This document shows, piece after piece, positions 38,205 through 51,987 of a DNA stretch of 64,000 nucleotides; positions within the stretch are counted from its first letter, which is position 1; the number at the start of each line of letters is the position of its first letter. The notes under the pieces were generated by a model that saw only the letters and a list, made by a program, of their open reading frames with translations, was not told where the DNA came from and ran no database searches. The stretch covers positions 26,010 to 90,009 of the forward strand of contig CAMDTW010000366.1 in the NCBI GenBank assembly GCA_945910005.1. The letters are read 5' to 3'. Origin of the DNA: Isoperla grammatica. Taxonomy: Eukaryota > Arthropoda > Insecta > Plecoptera > Perlodidae. The position numbers were made by a program, and so were the translations under genes.

Positions 38205-39578
38205 TGACGAAATGGACAAATTGTGACTATTGGAGCCTGAAACGCTCTAAAACAACGATTTGTGCAATTTGGTTGAAACCCTTAGGAATCCCAGCCGTAT
38301 GCAAGATTCCTCTTAAAACTGGAAGTTTGTGGTAGATAGACTGAAATCAGCCAATTTCTATTTTTTATGCATATTTTAACCAAAAACGACGAAAAAACTC
38401 AATTTATGCATTTTCATTATACTCTTGAAGAATGCAACCTATAATTCTTATTTTTCGACGGAGGGTGTAACTTCTATAGAAGTTATCGAAATGTGACGAA
38501 ATGGACAAATTGTGCTTTATTGAGCCTGAAACGCTCTAAAACAACGATTTGTGCAATTTAGTTGAAACCCTTAGGAATCCCAGCCGTATGCAAGATTCCT
38601 CTTAAAACTGGAAGTTTGTGGTAGATAGACTAAAATCAGCCAATTTCTGTTTTATGCATATTTTAACCAAAAACGACGAAAAAACTTAATTTATGCATTT
38701 TCATTATACTCTTGAAGAATGCAGCCTATAATTCTTATTTTTCAACGGAGGGTGTAACTTCTATAGAAGTTATCGAAATGTGACAAAATGGACAAATTGT
38801 GCTTATTGGAGCCTGAAACGCTCTAAAACAACGATTTGCAAACTTTGGTTGAAACCCTTAGGAATCCCGGCCGTATGCAAGATTCCTCTTAAAACTGGAA
38901 GTTTGTGGTAGATAGACTGAAATCAGCCAATTTCTATTTTTTATGCATATTTTAACCAAAAACGACGAAAAAAATCAATTTATGCATTTTCATTATACTC
39001 TTGAAGAATGCAACCTATAATTCTTATTTTTCGACGGAGGGTGTAACTTCTATAGAAGTTTTCGAAATGTAAAGAAATGGACAAATTGTGACTATTGGAG
39101 CCTGAAACGCTCTAAAACAACGATTTGTGCAATTTGGTTGAAACCCTTAGGAATCCCAGCCGTATGCAAGATTCCTCTTAAAACTGGAAGTTTGTGGTAG
39201 ATAGACTAAAATCAGCCAATTTCTATATTTTATGCATATTTTAACCAAAAACGACGAAAAAACTCAATTTATGCATTTTCATTTTACTCTTGAAGAATGC
39301 AGCCTATAATTCTTATTTTTCAACGGAGGGTGTAACTTCTATAGAAGTTATCGAAATGTGACGAAATGGACAAATTGTGCTTATTGGAGCCTGAAACGCT
39401 CTAAAACAACGATTTGTGTTATTTGGTTGAAACCCTTAGGAATCCTAGCCGTATGCAAGATTCCTCTTAAAACTGGAAGTTTGTGGTAGATAGACTAAAA
39501 TCAGCCAATTTCTATATTTTATGCATATTTTAACCAAAAACGACGAAAAAACTCAATTTATGCATTTTCATTATACTC
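38205..39578 (+). repeat. 1.4-kb duplication, ends at a deletion
   Basis: Matches 43046-44418 at offset about 4,840, and then the copy near 58.8-60.2 kb. The markers are gtgactattgg, gctttattgagcc (38513, 43353 and 59119), the two-base-short tttctgttttatg, tttgcaaac, gaaatgtaaag and gtgttatttgg with aatcctagcc. In this copy the match stops at the 39578 deletion point. Confidence 0.75.
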
Positions 39579-39590
39579 AAAATGGACAAA
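39571..39590 (+). other. Monomer with about 73-bp deletion
   Basis: After ttatactc (ending 39578) the sequence jumps to aaaatggacaaattg. The usual ttgaag...gaatgcag region, the class site, the palindrome and gaaatgtgac are missing. Marker spacing supports this: 35543 to 40960 is 19 monomers less 74 bp. Confidence 0.92.
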
Positions 39591-40682
39591 TTGTGCTTAT
39601 TGGATCCTGATACGCTCTAAAACAACGATTTGTCAACTTTGGTTGAAACCCTTAGGAATCCCGGCCGTATGCAAGATTCCTCTTAAAACTGGAAGTTGTG
39701 GTAAAAAGACTGAAATCAGCCAATTTCTATTTTTTATGCATATTTTAACCAAAAACGACGAAAAAAATCAATTTATGCATCGTCATTATACTCTTGAAGA
39801 ATGCAACCTATAATTCTTATTTTTCAACGGAGGGTGTAACTTCTATAAAAGTTATCGAAATGTGACGAAATGGACAAATTGTGCTTATTGGAGCCTGAAA
39901 CGCTCTAAAACAACGATTTGTCAACTTTGGTTGAAACCCTTAGGAATCCCGGCCGTATGCAAAATTCCTCTTAAAACTGGAAGTTTGTGGTAGATAGACT
40001 GAAATCAGCCAATTTCTATTTTTTATGCATATTTTAACCAAAAACGACGAAAAAACTCAATTTATGCATTTTCATTATACTCTTGAAGAATGCAACCTAT
40101 AATTCTTATTTTTCGACGGAGGGTGTAGCTTCTATAGAAGTTATCGAAATGTGACGAACTGGACAAATTGTGCTTATTGGAGCCTAAAAACGATCTAAAA
40201 CAACGATTTGTCAACTTTTGTTGAAACCCTTAGGAATCCCGGCCGTATGCAAGATTCCTCTTAAAACTGGAAGTTTGTGGTAGATAGACTGAAATCAGCC
40301 AATTTCTATTTTTTATGCATATTTTAACCAAAAACGACGAAAAAAACTCAATTTATGCATTTTCATTATACTCTTGAAGAATGCAACCTATAATTCTTAT
40401 TTTTCGACGGAGGGTGTAACTTCTATAGAAGTTATCGAAATGTGACAAAATGGACAAATTGTGCTTATTGGAGCCTGAAACGCTCTAAAACAACGATTTG
40501 TGCAATTTAATTGAAACCCTTAGGAATCCCAGCCGTATGCAAGATTCCTCTTAAAACTGGAAGTTTGTGGTAGATAGACTAAAATCAGCCAATTTCTATA
40601 TTTTATGCAAATTTTAACCAAAAACGACGAAAAAACTCAATTTATGCATTTTCATTATACTCTTGAAGAATGCAGCCTATAA

Positions 40683-41874
40683 TTCTTATTTTTCAACGGA
40701 GGGTGTAACTTCTATAGAAGTTAACGAAATGTGACGAAATGGACAAATTGTGCTTATTAGAGGCTGAAACGCTCTAAAACAACGTTTTGTCAACTTTGGT
40801 TGAAACCCTTAGGAAACCCGGCCGTATGCAAGATTCCTCTTAAAACTGGAAGTTTGTGGTAGATAGACTAAAATCAGCCAATTTCTATATTTTATGCATA
40901 TTTTAACCAAAAACGACCAAAAAACTCAATTTATGCATTTTCATAATACTCTTTCAGAATGCACACTAACATTATTATTTTTCAACGGTTGGTGTAACTT
41001 CTAAAGTAGTTATCGAAATGTGACGAAATGGACAAATTGTGCTTATTCGAGCCTGAAACGCTCTAAAACAACGATTTGTCAACTTTGGTTGAAACCCTTA
41101 GGAATCCCAGCCGTATGCAAGATTCCTCTTAAAACTGGAAGTTTGTGGTAGATAGACTGAAATCAGCCAATTTCTATATTTTATGCATATTTTAACCAAA
41201 AACGACGAAAAAACTCAATTTATGCATTTTCATTATACTCTTGAAGAGTGCAGCCTATAATTCTTATTTTTCAACGGAGGGTGTAACTTCTATAGAAGTT
41301 ATCGAAATGTGACGAAATGGACAAATTGTGCTTATTGGAGCCTGAAACGCTCTAAAACAACGATTTGTCAACTTTAGTTGAAACCCTTAGGAATCCCAGC
41401 CGTATGCAAGATTCCTCTTAAAACTGGAAGTTTGTGGTAGATAGACTGAAATCAGCCAATTTCTATATTTTATGCATATTTTAACCAAAAACGACGAAAA
41501 AACTCAATTTATGCATTTTTATTATACTCTTGAAGAATGCAGCCTATAATTCTTATTTTTCAACGGAGGGTGTAACTTCTATAGAAGTTATCGAAATGTG
41601 ACGACATGGACAAATTGTCCTGATTGGAGCCTGAAACGCTCTAAAACAACGATTTGTCAACTTTAGTTGAAACCCTTAAGAATCCCGGCCGTATGCAAGA
41701 TTCCTCTTAAAACTGGAAGTTTGTGGTAGATAGACTGAAATCAGCCAATTTCTATTTTTTATGCATATTTTAACCAAAAACGACGAAAAAACTCAATTTA
41801 TGCATTTTCATTATACTCTTGAAGAATGCAACCTATAATTCTTATTTTTCGACGGAGGGTGTAACTTCTATAGA
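40683..41874 (+). repeat. 1.2-kb duplication, second copy
   Basis: The partner of 35265-36460. It differs by tatttttcaacgg of normal length at the left and one fewer a in the A-tract near 41499. After it the sequence parts (gacgaaaaggac here, gaaattatcg there). Confidence 0.78.
40951..41012 (+). repeat. D-variant junction segment 6
   Basis: Offset 5,417 from segment 5, which is 19 monomers less the 73-bp deletion at 39578. The same cttattcgagcc and gaagagtgcagcc markers follow. Confidence 0.85.
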
Positions 41875-42469
41875 AGTTATCGAAATGTGACGAAAAGGAC
41901 AAATTGTGCTTATTGGAGCCTGAAACGCTCTCAAACAACGATTTGTGCAATTTGGTTTAAACCCTTAGGAATCCCAGCCGTATGCAAGATTCCTCTTAAA
42001 ACTGGAAGTTTGTGGTAGATAGACTAAAATCAGCCAATTTCTATATTTTATGCAAATTTTAACCAAAAACTACGAAAAAACTCAATTTATGCATTTTCAT
42101 TAAACTCTTGAAGAATGCAGCCTATAATTCTTATTTTTCAACGGAGGGTGTAACTTCTATAGAAGTTATCGAAATGTGACGAAATGGACAAATTGTGCTT
42201 ATTGGAGCCTGAAACGCTCTAAAACAACGATTTGTCAACTTTGGTTGAAACCCTTAGGAATCCCGGCCGTATGCAAGATTCCTCTTAAAACTGGAAGTTT
42301 GTGGTAGATAGACTGAAATCAGCCAATTTCTATTTTTTATGCATATTTTAACCAAAAACGACGAAAAAACTCAATTTATGCATTTTCATTATACTCTTGA
42401 AGAATGCAACCTATAATTCTTATTTTTCGACGGAGGGTGTAACTTCTATAGAAGTTATCGAAATTGTGA

Positions 42470-45400
42470 CGAAATGGACAAATTGTGCTTATAGGAGCCT
42501 GAAACGCTCTAAAACAACGATTTGTGCAATTTGGTTGAAACCCTTAGGAATCCCAGCCGTTGTAAGATTCCTCTTAAAACTGGAAGTTTGTGGTAGATAG
42601 ACTTAAATCAGCCAATTTCTATATTTTATGCATATTTTAACCAAAAACGACGAAAAAACTCAATTTATGCATTTTCATTATACTCTTGAAGAATGTAGCC
42701 TATAATTCTTATTTTTCAACGGAGGGTGTAACTTCTATAGAAGTTATCGAAATGTGACGAAATGGACAAATTGTGCTTATTGGAGCCTGAAACGCTCTAA
42801 AACAACGATTTGTGCAATTTGGTTGAAACCCTTAGGAATCCCAGCCGTATGCAAGATTCCTCTTAAAACTGGAAGTTTGTGGTAGATAGACTAAAATCAG
42901 CCAATTTCTATATTTTATGCATATTTTAACCAAAAACGACGAAAAAACTCAATTTATGCATTTTCATTATACTCTTGAAGAATGCAGCCTATAATTCTTA
43001 TTTTTCAACGGAGGGTGTAACTTCTATAGAAGTTATCGAAATGTGACGAAATGGACAAATTGTGACTATTGGAGCCTGAAACGCTCTAAAACAACGATTT
43101 GTGCAATTTGGTTGAAACCCTTAGGAATCCCAGCCGTATGCAAGATTCCTCTTAAAACTGGAAGTTTGTGGTAGATAGACTGAAATCAGCCAATTTCTAT
43201 TTTTTATGCATATTTTAACCAAAAACGACGAAAAAACTCAATTTATGCATTTTCATTATACTCTTGAAGAATGCAACCTATAATTCTTATTTTTCGACGG
43301 AGGGTGTAACTTCTATAGAAGTTATCGAAATGTGACGAAATGGACAAATTGTGCTTTATTGAGCCTGAAACGCTCTAAAACAACGATTTGTGCAATTTAG
43401 TTGAAACCCTTAGGAATCCCAGCCGTATGCAAGATTCCTCTTAAAACTGGAAGTTTGTGGTAGATAGACTAAAATCAGCCAATTTCTGTTTTATGCATAT
43501 TTTAACCAAAAACGACGAAAAAACTTAATTTATGCATTTTCATTATACTCTTGAAGAATGCAGCCTATAATTCTTATTTTTCAACGGAGGGTGTAACTTC
43601 TATAGAAGTTATCGAAATGTGACAAAATGGACAAATTGTGCTTATTGGAGCCTGAAACGCTCTAAAACAACGATTTGCAAACTTTGGTTGAAACCCTTAG
43701 GAATCCCGGCCGTATGCAAGATTCCTCTTAAAACTGGAAGTTTGTGGTAGATAGACTGAAATCAGCCAATTTCTATTTTTTATGCATATTTTAACCAAAA
43801 ACGACGAAAAAAATCAATTTATGCATTTTCATTATACTCTTGAAGAATGCAACCTATAATTCTTATTTTTCGACGGAGGGTGTAACTTCTATAGAAGTTT
43901 TCGAAATGTAAAGAAATGGACAAATTGTGACTATTGGAGCCTGAAACGCTCTAAAACAACGATTTGTGCAATTTGGTTGAAACCCTTAGGAATCCCAGCC
44001 GTATGCAAGATTCCTCTTAAAACTGGAAGTTTGTGGTAGATAGACTAAAATCAGCCAATTTCTATATTTTATGCATATTTTAACCAAAAACGACGAAAAA
44101 ACTCAATTTATGCATTTTCATTTTACTCTTGAAGAATGCAGCCTATAATTCTTATTTTTCAACGGAGGGTGTAACTTCTATAGAAGTTATCGAAATGTGA
44201 CGAAATGGACAAATTGTGCTTATTGGAGCCTGAAACGCTCTAAAACAACGATTTGTGTTATTTGGTTGAAACCCTTAGGAATCCTAGCCGTATGCAAGAT
44301 TCCTCTTAAAACTGGAAGTTTGTGGTAGATAGACTAAAATCAGCCAATTTCTATATTTTATGCATATTTTAACCAAAAACGACGAAAAAACTCAATTTAT
44401 GCATTTTCATTATACTCTTGAAGAATGCAGCCTATAATTCTTATTTTTCAACGGAGGGTGTAACTTCTATAGAAGTTATCGAAATGTGACGAAATGGACA
44501 AATTGTGCTTATTGGAGCCTGAAACGCTCTAAAACAACGATTTGTCAATTTTGGTTGAAACCCTTAGGAATCCCGGCCGTATGCAAGATTCCTCTTAAAA
44601 CTAGATGTTTGTGGTAGATAGACTGAAATCAGCCAATTTCTATTTTTTATGCATATTTTAACCAAAAACGACGAAAAAACTCAATTTATGCATTTTCATT
44701 ATACTCTTGAAGAATGCAACCTATAATTCTTATTTTTCGACGGAGGGTGTAACTTCTATAGAAGTTATCGAAATGTGACGAAATGGACAAATTGTGCTTA
44801 TTGGAGCCTGAAACGCTCTAAAACAACGATTTGTCAACTTTGGTTGAAACCCTTAGGAATACCGGCCGTATGCAAGATTCCTCTTAAAACTGGAAGTTTG
44901 TGGTAGATAGACTGAAATCAGCCAATTTCTATATTTTATGCATATTTTAACCAAAAACGACGAAAAAACTCAATTTATGCATTTTCATTATACTCTTGAG
45001 GAATGCAACCTATAATTCTTATTTTTCGACGGAGGGTGTAACTTCTATAGAAGTTATCGAAATGTGACGAAATGGACAAATTGTGCTTATTGGAGCCTGA
45101 AACGCTCTAAAACAACGATTTGTGCAATTTGGTTGAAACTCTTAGGAATCCCGGCCGTATGCAAGATTCCTCTTAAAACTGGAAGTTTGTGGTAGATTGA
45201 CTGATATCAGCCAATGTCTATTTTTGATGCATATTTTAACCAAAAACGACGAAAAAACTCAATATATGCATTTTTATTATACTCTTGAAGAATGCAACCT
45301 ATAATTCTTATTTTTCGACGGAGGGTGTAACTTCTATAGAAGTTATCGAAATGTGACGAAATGGACAAATTGTGCTTATTGGAGCCTGAAACGCTCTAAA

Positions 45401-48234
45401 ACAACGATTTGTAAACTTTGGTTGAAACCCTTAGGAATACCGGCCGTATGCAAGATTCCTCTTAAAACTGGAAGTTTGTGGTAGATAGACTGAAATCAGC
45501 CAATTTCTATTTTTTATGCATATTTTAACCAAAAACGACGAAAAAACTCAATTTATGCATTTTCATTATACTCTTGAAGAATGCAACCTATAATTCTTAT
45601 TTTTTGACGGAGGGTGTAACTTCTATAGAAGTTATCGAAATGTGACGAAATGGACAAATTGTGCTTATTGGAGTCTGAAACGCTCTAAAACAACGATTTG
45701 TGCAATTTGGTTGAAACTCTTAGGAATCCCAGCCGTATGCAAGATTCCTCTTAAAACTGGAAGTTTGTGGTAGATAGACTAAAATCAGCCAATTTCTATA
45801 TTTTATGCATATTTTAACCAAAAACGACCAAAAAACTCAATTTATGCATTTTCATAATACTCTTTCAGAATGCACACTAACATTATTATTTTTCAACGGT
45901 TGGTGTAACTTCTAAAGTAGTTATCGAAATGTGACGAAATGGACAAATTGTGCTTATAGGAGCCTGAAACGCTCTAAAACAACGATTTGTGCAATTTGGT
46001 TGAAACCCTTAGGAATCCCAGCCGTTGTAAGATTCCTCTTAAAACTGGAAGTTTGTGGTAGATAGACTTAAATCAGCCAATTTCTATATTTTATGCATAT
46101 TTTAACCAAAAACGACGAAAAAACTCAATTTATGCATTTTCATTATACTCTTGAAGAATGTAGCCTATAATTCTTATTTTTCAACGGAGGGTGTAACTTC
46201 TATAGAAGTTATCGAAATGTGACGAAATGGACAAATTGTGCTTATTAGAGCCTGAAACGCTCTAAAACAACGATTTGTCAACTTTGAATGAAACCCTTAG
46301 GAATCCCGGCCGTATGCAAGATTCCTCTTAAAACTGGAAGTTTGTGGTAGATAGACTGAAATCAGCCAATTTCTATTTTTTATGCATATTTTAACCAAAA
46401 ACGACGAAAAAACTCAATTTATGCATTTTCATTAAACTCTTGAAGAATGCAACCTATAATTCTTATTTTTCGACGGAGGGTGTAACTTCTATAGAAGTTA
46501 TCGAAATGTGACAAAATGGACAAATTGTGCTTATTGGAGCCTGAAACGCTCTAAAACAACGATTTGTGCAATTTGGTTGAAACCCTTAGGAATCCCAGCC
46601 GTATGCAAGATTCCTCTTAAAACTGGAAGTTTGTGATAGATAGACCGAAATCAGCCAATTTCTATTTTTTATGCATATTTTAACCAAAAACGACGAAAAA
46701 ACTCAATTTATGCATTTTCATTATACTCTTGAAGAATGCAACCTATAATTCTTATTTTTCGACGGAGGGTGTAACTTCTATAGAAGTTATCGAAATGTGA
46801 CGAAATGTACAAATTGTGCTTATTGGAGCCTGAAACGCTCTAAAACAACGATTTGTCAACTTTGGTTGAAACCCTTAGGAATCCCGGCCGTATGCAAGAT
46901 TCCTCTTAAAACTGGAAGTTTGTGGTAGATAGACTGAAATCAGCCAATTTCTATTTTTTATGCATATTTTAACCAAAAACGACGAAAAAACTCAATTTAT
47001 GCATTTTCATTATACTCTTGAAGAATGCAACCTATAATTCTTATTTTTCGACGGAGGGTGTAACTTCTATAGAAGTTATCGAAATGTGACGAAATGGACA
47101 CATTGTGCTTATTGGAGCCTGAAACGCTCTAAAACAACGATTTGTCAACTTTGGTTGAGACCCTTAGGAATCCCGGCCGTATGCAAGATTCCTCTTAAAA
47201 CTGGAAGTTTGTGGTAGATAGACTGAAATCAGCCAATTTCTATTTTTTATGCATATTTTAACCAAAAACGACGAAAAAACTCAATTTATGCATTTTCATT
47301 ATACTCTTGAAGAATGCAACCTATAATTCTTATTTTTCGACGGAGGGTGTAACTTCTATAGAAGTTATCGAAATGTGACGAAATGGACAAATTGTGCTTT
47401 TTGGAGCCTGAAACACTCTAAAACAACGATTTGTGCAATTTGGTTGAAACCCTTAGGAATCCCAGCCGTATGCAAGATTCCTCTTAAAACTGGAAGTTTG
47501 TGGTAGATAGACTGAAATCAGCCAATTTCTTTTTTTTATGCATATTTTAACCAAAAACGACGAAAAAACTCAATTTATGCATTTTCATTATACTCTTGAA
47601 GAATGCAACCTATAATTCTTATTTTTCGACGGAGGGTGTAACTTCTATAGAAGTTATCGAAATGTGACAAAATGGACAAGTTGTGCTTATTGGAGCCTGA
47701 AACGCTATAAAACAACGATTTGTGCAATTTGGTTGAAACCCTTAGGAATCCCAGCCGTATTCAAGATTCCTCTTAAAACTGGAAGTTTGTGGTAGATAGA
47801 CTAAAATCAGCCAATTTCTATATTTTATGCATATTTTAAGCAAAAACGACGAAAAAACTCAATTTATGCATTTTCATTATACTCTTGAAGAATGCAGCCT
47901 ATAATTCTTATTTTTCAACGGAGGGTGTAACTTCTATAAAAGTTATCGAAATGTGACGAAATGGACAAATTGTGCTTATTGGAGCCTGAAACGCTCTAAA
48001 ACAACGATTTGTCAACTTTGGTTGAAACCCTTAGGAATCCCGGCCGTATGCAAGATTCCTCTTAAAACTGGAAGTTTGTGGTAGATAGACTGAAATCAGC
48101 CAATTTCTTTTTTTTTGCATATTTTAACCAAAAACGACGAAAAAACTCAATTTATGCATTTTCATTATACTCTTGAAGAATGCAACCTATAATTCTTATT
48201 TTTCGACGGAGGGTGTAACTTCTATAGAAGTTAT
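42470..48234 (+). repeat. 5.76-kb recent duplication, first copy
   Basis: Every rare marker that I checked recurs exactly 15,766 bp later. These include ccgttgtaag (42557 and 58323), gctttattg (43353 and 59119), actagatgtttg (about 44600 and 60366), gattgactgatatc (about 45195 and 60961), the D variant (45871 and 61637), gacacattg (about 47098 and 62864), gacaagttg (about 47676 and 63442) and tttcttttttttgc (about 48105 and 63871). No length change and no substitution was noticed. Confidence 0.88.
45862..45923 (+). repeat. D-variant junction segment 7
   Basis: The first D copy followed by cttataggagcc and ccgttgtaag (46022-46031). It is the partner of segment 11 at offset 15,766. Confidence 0.85.
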
Positions 48235-48710
48235 CGAAATGTGACGAAATGGACAAATTGTGCTTATTGGAGCCTTAAACGCTCTAAAACAACGATTTGT
48301 CAACTTTGGTTGAAACCCTTAGGTATCCCGGCCGTATGCAAGATTCCTCTTAAAACTGGAAGTTTGTGGTAGATAGACTGAAATCAGCCAATTTCTATTT
48401 TTTATGCATATTTTAACCAAAAACGACGAAAAAACTCAATTCATGCATTTTCATTATACTCTTGAAGAATGCAGCCTATAATTCTTATTTTTCAACGGAG
48501 GGTGTAACTTCTATAGAAGTTATCGAAATGTGACAAAATGCACAAATTGTGCTTAATGGAGCCTGAAACGCTCTAAAACAACGATTTGTCAACTTTGGTT
48601 GAAACCCTTAGGAATCCCGGCCGTATGCAAGATTCCTCTTAAAACTGGAAGTTTGTGGCAGATAGACTAAAATCAGCCAATTTCTATATTTTATGCATAT
48701 TTTAACCAAA
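46690..48710 (+). repeat. Seven-monomer block, first copy
   Basis: About 2.0 kb that recurs at 49866-51886 with offset 3,176 (11 monomers less 3 bp). Shared changes are gaaatgtac, gacacattg, ttgagaccc, gaaacactc, gtattcaag, tttaagcaaa, tataaaagtta, tttcttttttttgc, ggtatcccgg, caattcatgc, aaaatgcac and gtggcagatag. I saw two differences: acaagttg against acaaattg, and tttggttgaaacc against tttgtttgaaacc. Confidence 0.82.
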
Positions 48711-48739
48711 AACGACGAAAAAACTCAATTTATGCATTT

Positions 48740-49980
48740 TCATTATACTCTTGAAGAATGCAGCCTATAATTCTTATTTTTCAACGGAGGGTGTAACTTC
48801 TATAGAAGTTATCGAAATGTGACAAAATGGACAAATTGTGCTTATTGGAGCCTGAAACGCTCTAAAACAACGATTTGCAAACTTTGGTTGAAACCCTTAG
48901 GAATCCCGGCCGTATGCAAGATTCCTCTTAAAACTGGAAGTTTGTGGTAGATAGACTGAAATCAGCCAATTTCTATTTTTTATGCATATTTTAACCAAAA
49001 ACGACGAAAAAAATCAATTTATGCATTTTCATTATACTCTTGAAGAATGCAACCTATAATTCTTATTTTTCGACGGAGGGTGTAACTTCTATAGAAGTTT
49101 TCGAAATGTGACGAAATGGACAAATTGTGACTATTGGAGCCTGAAACGCTCTAAAACAACGATTTGTGCAATTTGGTTGAAACCCTTAGGAATCCCAGCC
49201 GTATGCAAGATTCCTCTTAAAACTGGAAGTTTGTGGTAGATAGACTAAAATCAGCCAATTTCTAAATTTTATGCATATTTTAACCAAAAACGACGAAAAA
49301 ACTCAATTTATGCATTTTCATTTTACTCTTGAAGAATGCAGCCTATAATTCTTATTTTTCAACGGAGGGTGTAACTTCTATAGAAGTTATCGAAATGTGA
49401 CGAAATGGACAAATTGTGCTTATTGGAGCCTGAAACGCTCTAAAACAACGATTTGTGCAATTTGGTTGAAACCCTTAGGAATCCTAGCCGTATGCAAGAT
49501 TCCTCTTAAAACTGGAAGTTTGTGGTAGATAGACTAAAATCAGCCAATTTCTATATTTTATGCATATTTTAACCAAAAACGACGAAAAAACTCAATTAAT
49601 GCATTTTCATTATACTCTTGAAGAATGCAGCCTATAATTCTTAATTTCAACGGAGGGTGTAACTTCTATAGAAGTTATCGAAATGTGACGAAATGGACAA
49701 ATTGTGCTTATTGGAGCCTTAAACGCACTAAAACAATGATTTGTCAACTTTGGTTGAAACCCTTAGGAATCCCGGCCGTATGCAAAATTCCTCTTAAAAC
49801 TGGAAGTTTGTGGTAGATAGACTGAAATCATCCAATTTCTATTTTTTAGGCATATTTCAACCAAAACGACGAAAAAACTCAATTTATGCATTTTCATTAT
49901 ACTCTTGAAGAATGCAACCTATAATTCTTATTTTTCGACGGAGGGTGTAACTTCTATAGAAGTTATCGAAATGTGACGAA
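48740..49980 (+). repeat. 1.2-kb duplication with 52.78-54.02 kb
   Basis: Offset about 4,043 (14 monomers). Shared changes are tttgcaaac (48875 and 52918), aaaaaaatcaatt, tttctaaatttt, aatcctagcc, cttaatttcaacgg (about 49640 and 53683), cttaaacgcac with aacaatgattt, and tttaggcatatttc. The second copy has lost two bases in the palindrome (ttctagaagtt near 53131). Confidence 0.78.
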
Positions 49981-51886
49981 ATGTACAAATTGTGCTTATT
50001 GGAGCCTGAAACGCTCTAAAACAACGATTTGTCAACTTTGGTTGAAACCCTTAGGAATCCCGGCCGTATGCAAGATTCCTCTTAAAACTGGAAGTTTGTG
50101 GTAGATAGACTGAAATCAGCCAATTTCTATTTTTTATGCATATTTTAACCAAAAACGACGAAAAAACTCAATTTATGCATTTTCATTATACTCTTGAAGA
50201 ATGCAACCTATAATTCTTATTTTTCGACGGAGGGTGTAACTTCTATAGAAGTTATCGAAATGTGACGAAATGGACACATTGTGCTTATTGGAGCCTGAAA
50301 CGCTCTAAAACAACGATTTGTCAACTTTGGTTGAGACCCTTAGGAATCCCGGCCGTATGCAAGATTCCTCTTAAAACTGGAAGTTTGTGGTAGATAGACT
50401 GAAATCAGCCAATTTCTATTTTTTATGCATATTTTAACCAAAAACGACGAAAAAACTCAATTTATGCATTTTCATTATACTCTTGAAGAATGCAACCTAT
50501 AATTCTTATTTTTCGACGGAGGGTGTAACTTCTATAGAAGTTATCGAAATGTGACGAAATGGACAAATTGTGCTTTTTGGAGCCTGAAACACTCTAAAAC
50601 AACGATTTGTGCAATTTGGTTGAAACCCTTAGGAATCCCAGCCGTATGCAAGATTCCTCTTAAAACTGGAAGTTTGTGGTAGATAGACTGAAATCAGCCA
50701 ATTTCTTTTTTTTATGCATATTTTAACCAAAAACGACGAAAAAACTCAATTTATGCATTTTCATTATACTCTTGAAGAATGCAACCTATAATTCTTATTT
50801 TTCGACGGAGGGTGTAACTTCTATAGAAGTTATCGAAATGTGACAAAATGGACAAATTGTGCTTATTGGAGCCTGAAACGCTATAAAACAACGATTTGTG
50901 CAATTTGGTTGAAACCCTTAGGAATCCCAGCCGTATTCAAGATTCCTCTTAAAACTGGAAGTTTGTGGTAGATAGACTAAAATCAGCCAATTTCTATATT
51001 TTATGCATATTTTAAGCAAAAACGACGAAAAAACTCAATTTATGCATTTTCATTATACTCTTGAAGAATGCAGCCTATAATTCTTATTTTTCAACGGAGG
51101 GTGTAACTTCTATAAAAGTTATCGAAATGTGACGAAATGGACAAATTGTGCTTATTGGAGCCTGAAACGCTCTAAAACAACGATTTGTCAACTTTGGTTG
51201 AAACCCTTAGGAATCCCGGCCGTATGCAAGATTCCTCTTAAAACTGGAAGTTTGTGGTAGATAGACTGAAATCAGCCAATTTCTTTTTTTTTGCATATTT
51301 TAACCAAAAACGACGAAAAAACTCAATTTATGCATTTTCATTATACTCTTGAAGAATGCAACCTATAATTCTTATTTTTCGACGGAGGGTGTAACTTCTA
51401 TAGAAGTTATCGAAATGTGACGAAATGGACAAATTGTGCTTATTGGAGCCTTAAACGCTCTAAAACAACGATTTGTCAACTTTGTTTGAAACCCTTAGGT
51501 ATCCCGGCCGTATGCAAGATTCCTCTTAAAACTGGAAGTTTGTGGTAGATAGACTGAAATCAGCCAATTTCTATTTTTTATGCATATTTTAACCAAAAAC
51601 GACGAAAAAACTCAATTCATGCATTTTCATTATACTCTTGAAGAATGCAGCCTATAATTCTTATTTTTCAACGGAGGGTGTAACTTCTATAGAAGTTATC
51701 GAAATGTGACAAAATGCACAAATTGTGCTTAATGGAGCCTGAAACGCTCTAAAACAACGATTTGTCAACTTTGGTTGAAACCCTTAGGAATCCCGGCCGT
51801 ATGCAAGATTCCTCTTAAAACTGGAAGTTTGTGGCAGATAGACTAAAATCAGCCAATTTCTATATTTTATGCATATTTTAACCAAA
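49866..51886 (+). repeat. Seven-monomer block, second copy
   Basis: The partner of 46690-48710. It starts after the ccaaaacgac monomer (one base short, about 49862) and ends where gaccaaaaaac of the eighth D copy begins. A further partial copy is at 56.2-58.07 kb (offset about 9,990 from 46.2-48.1 kb). Confidence 0.82.
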
Positions 51887-51925
51887 AACGACCAAAAAAC
51901 TCAATTTATGCATTTTCATAATACT

Positions 51926-51987
51926 CTTTCAGAATGCACACTAACATTATTATTTTTCAACGGTTGGTGTAACTTCTAAAGTAGTTA
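51926..51987 (+). repeat. D-variant junction segment 8
   Basis: Followed by the private changes ggccaaaatgtgc and cctgacacgc, then cccagccg and gatggactg. It marks the end of the 3,176-offset duplication that begins near 49.87 kb. Confidence 0.85.
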
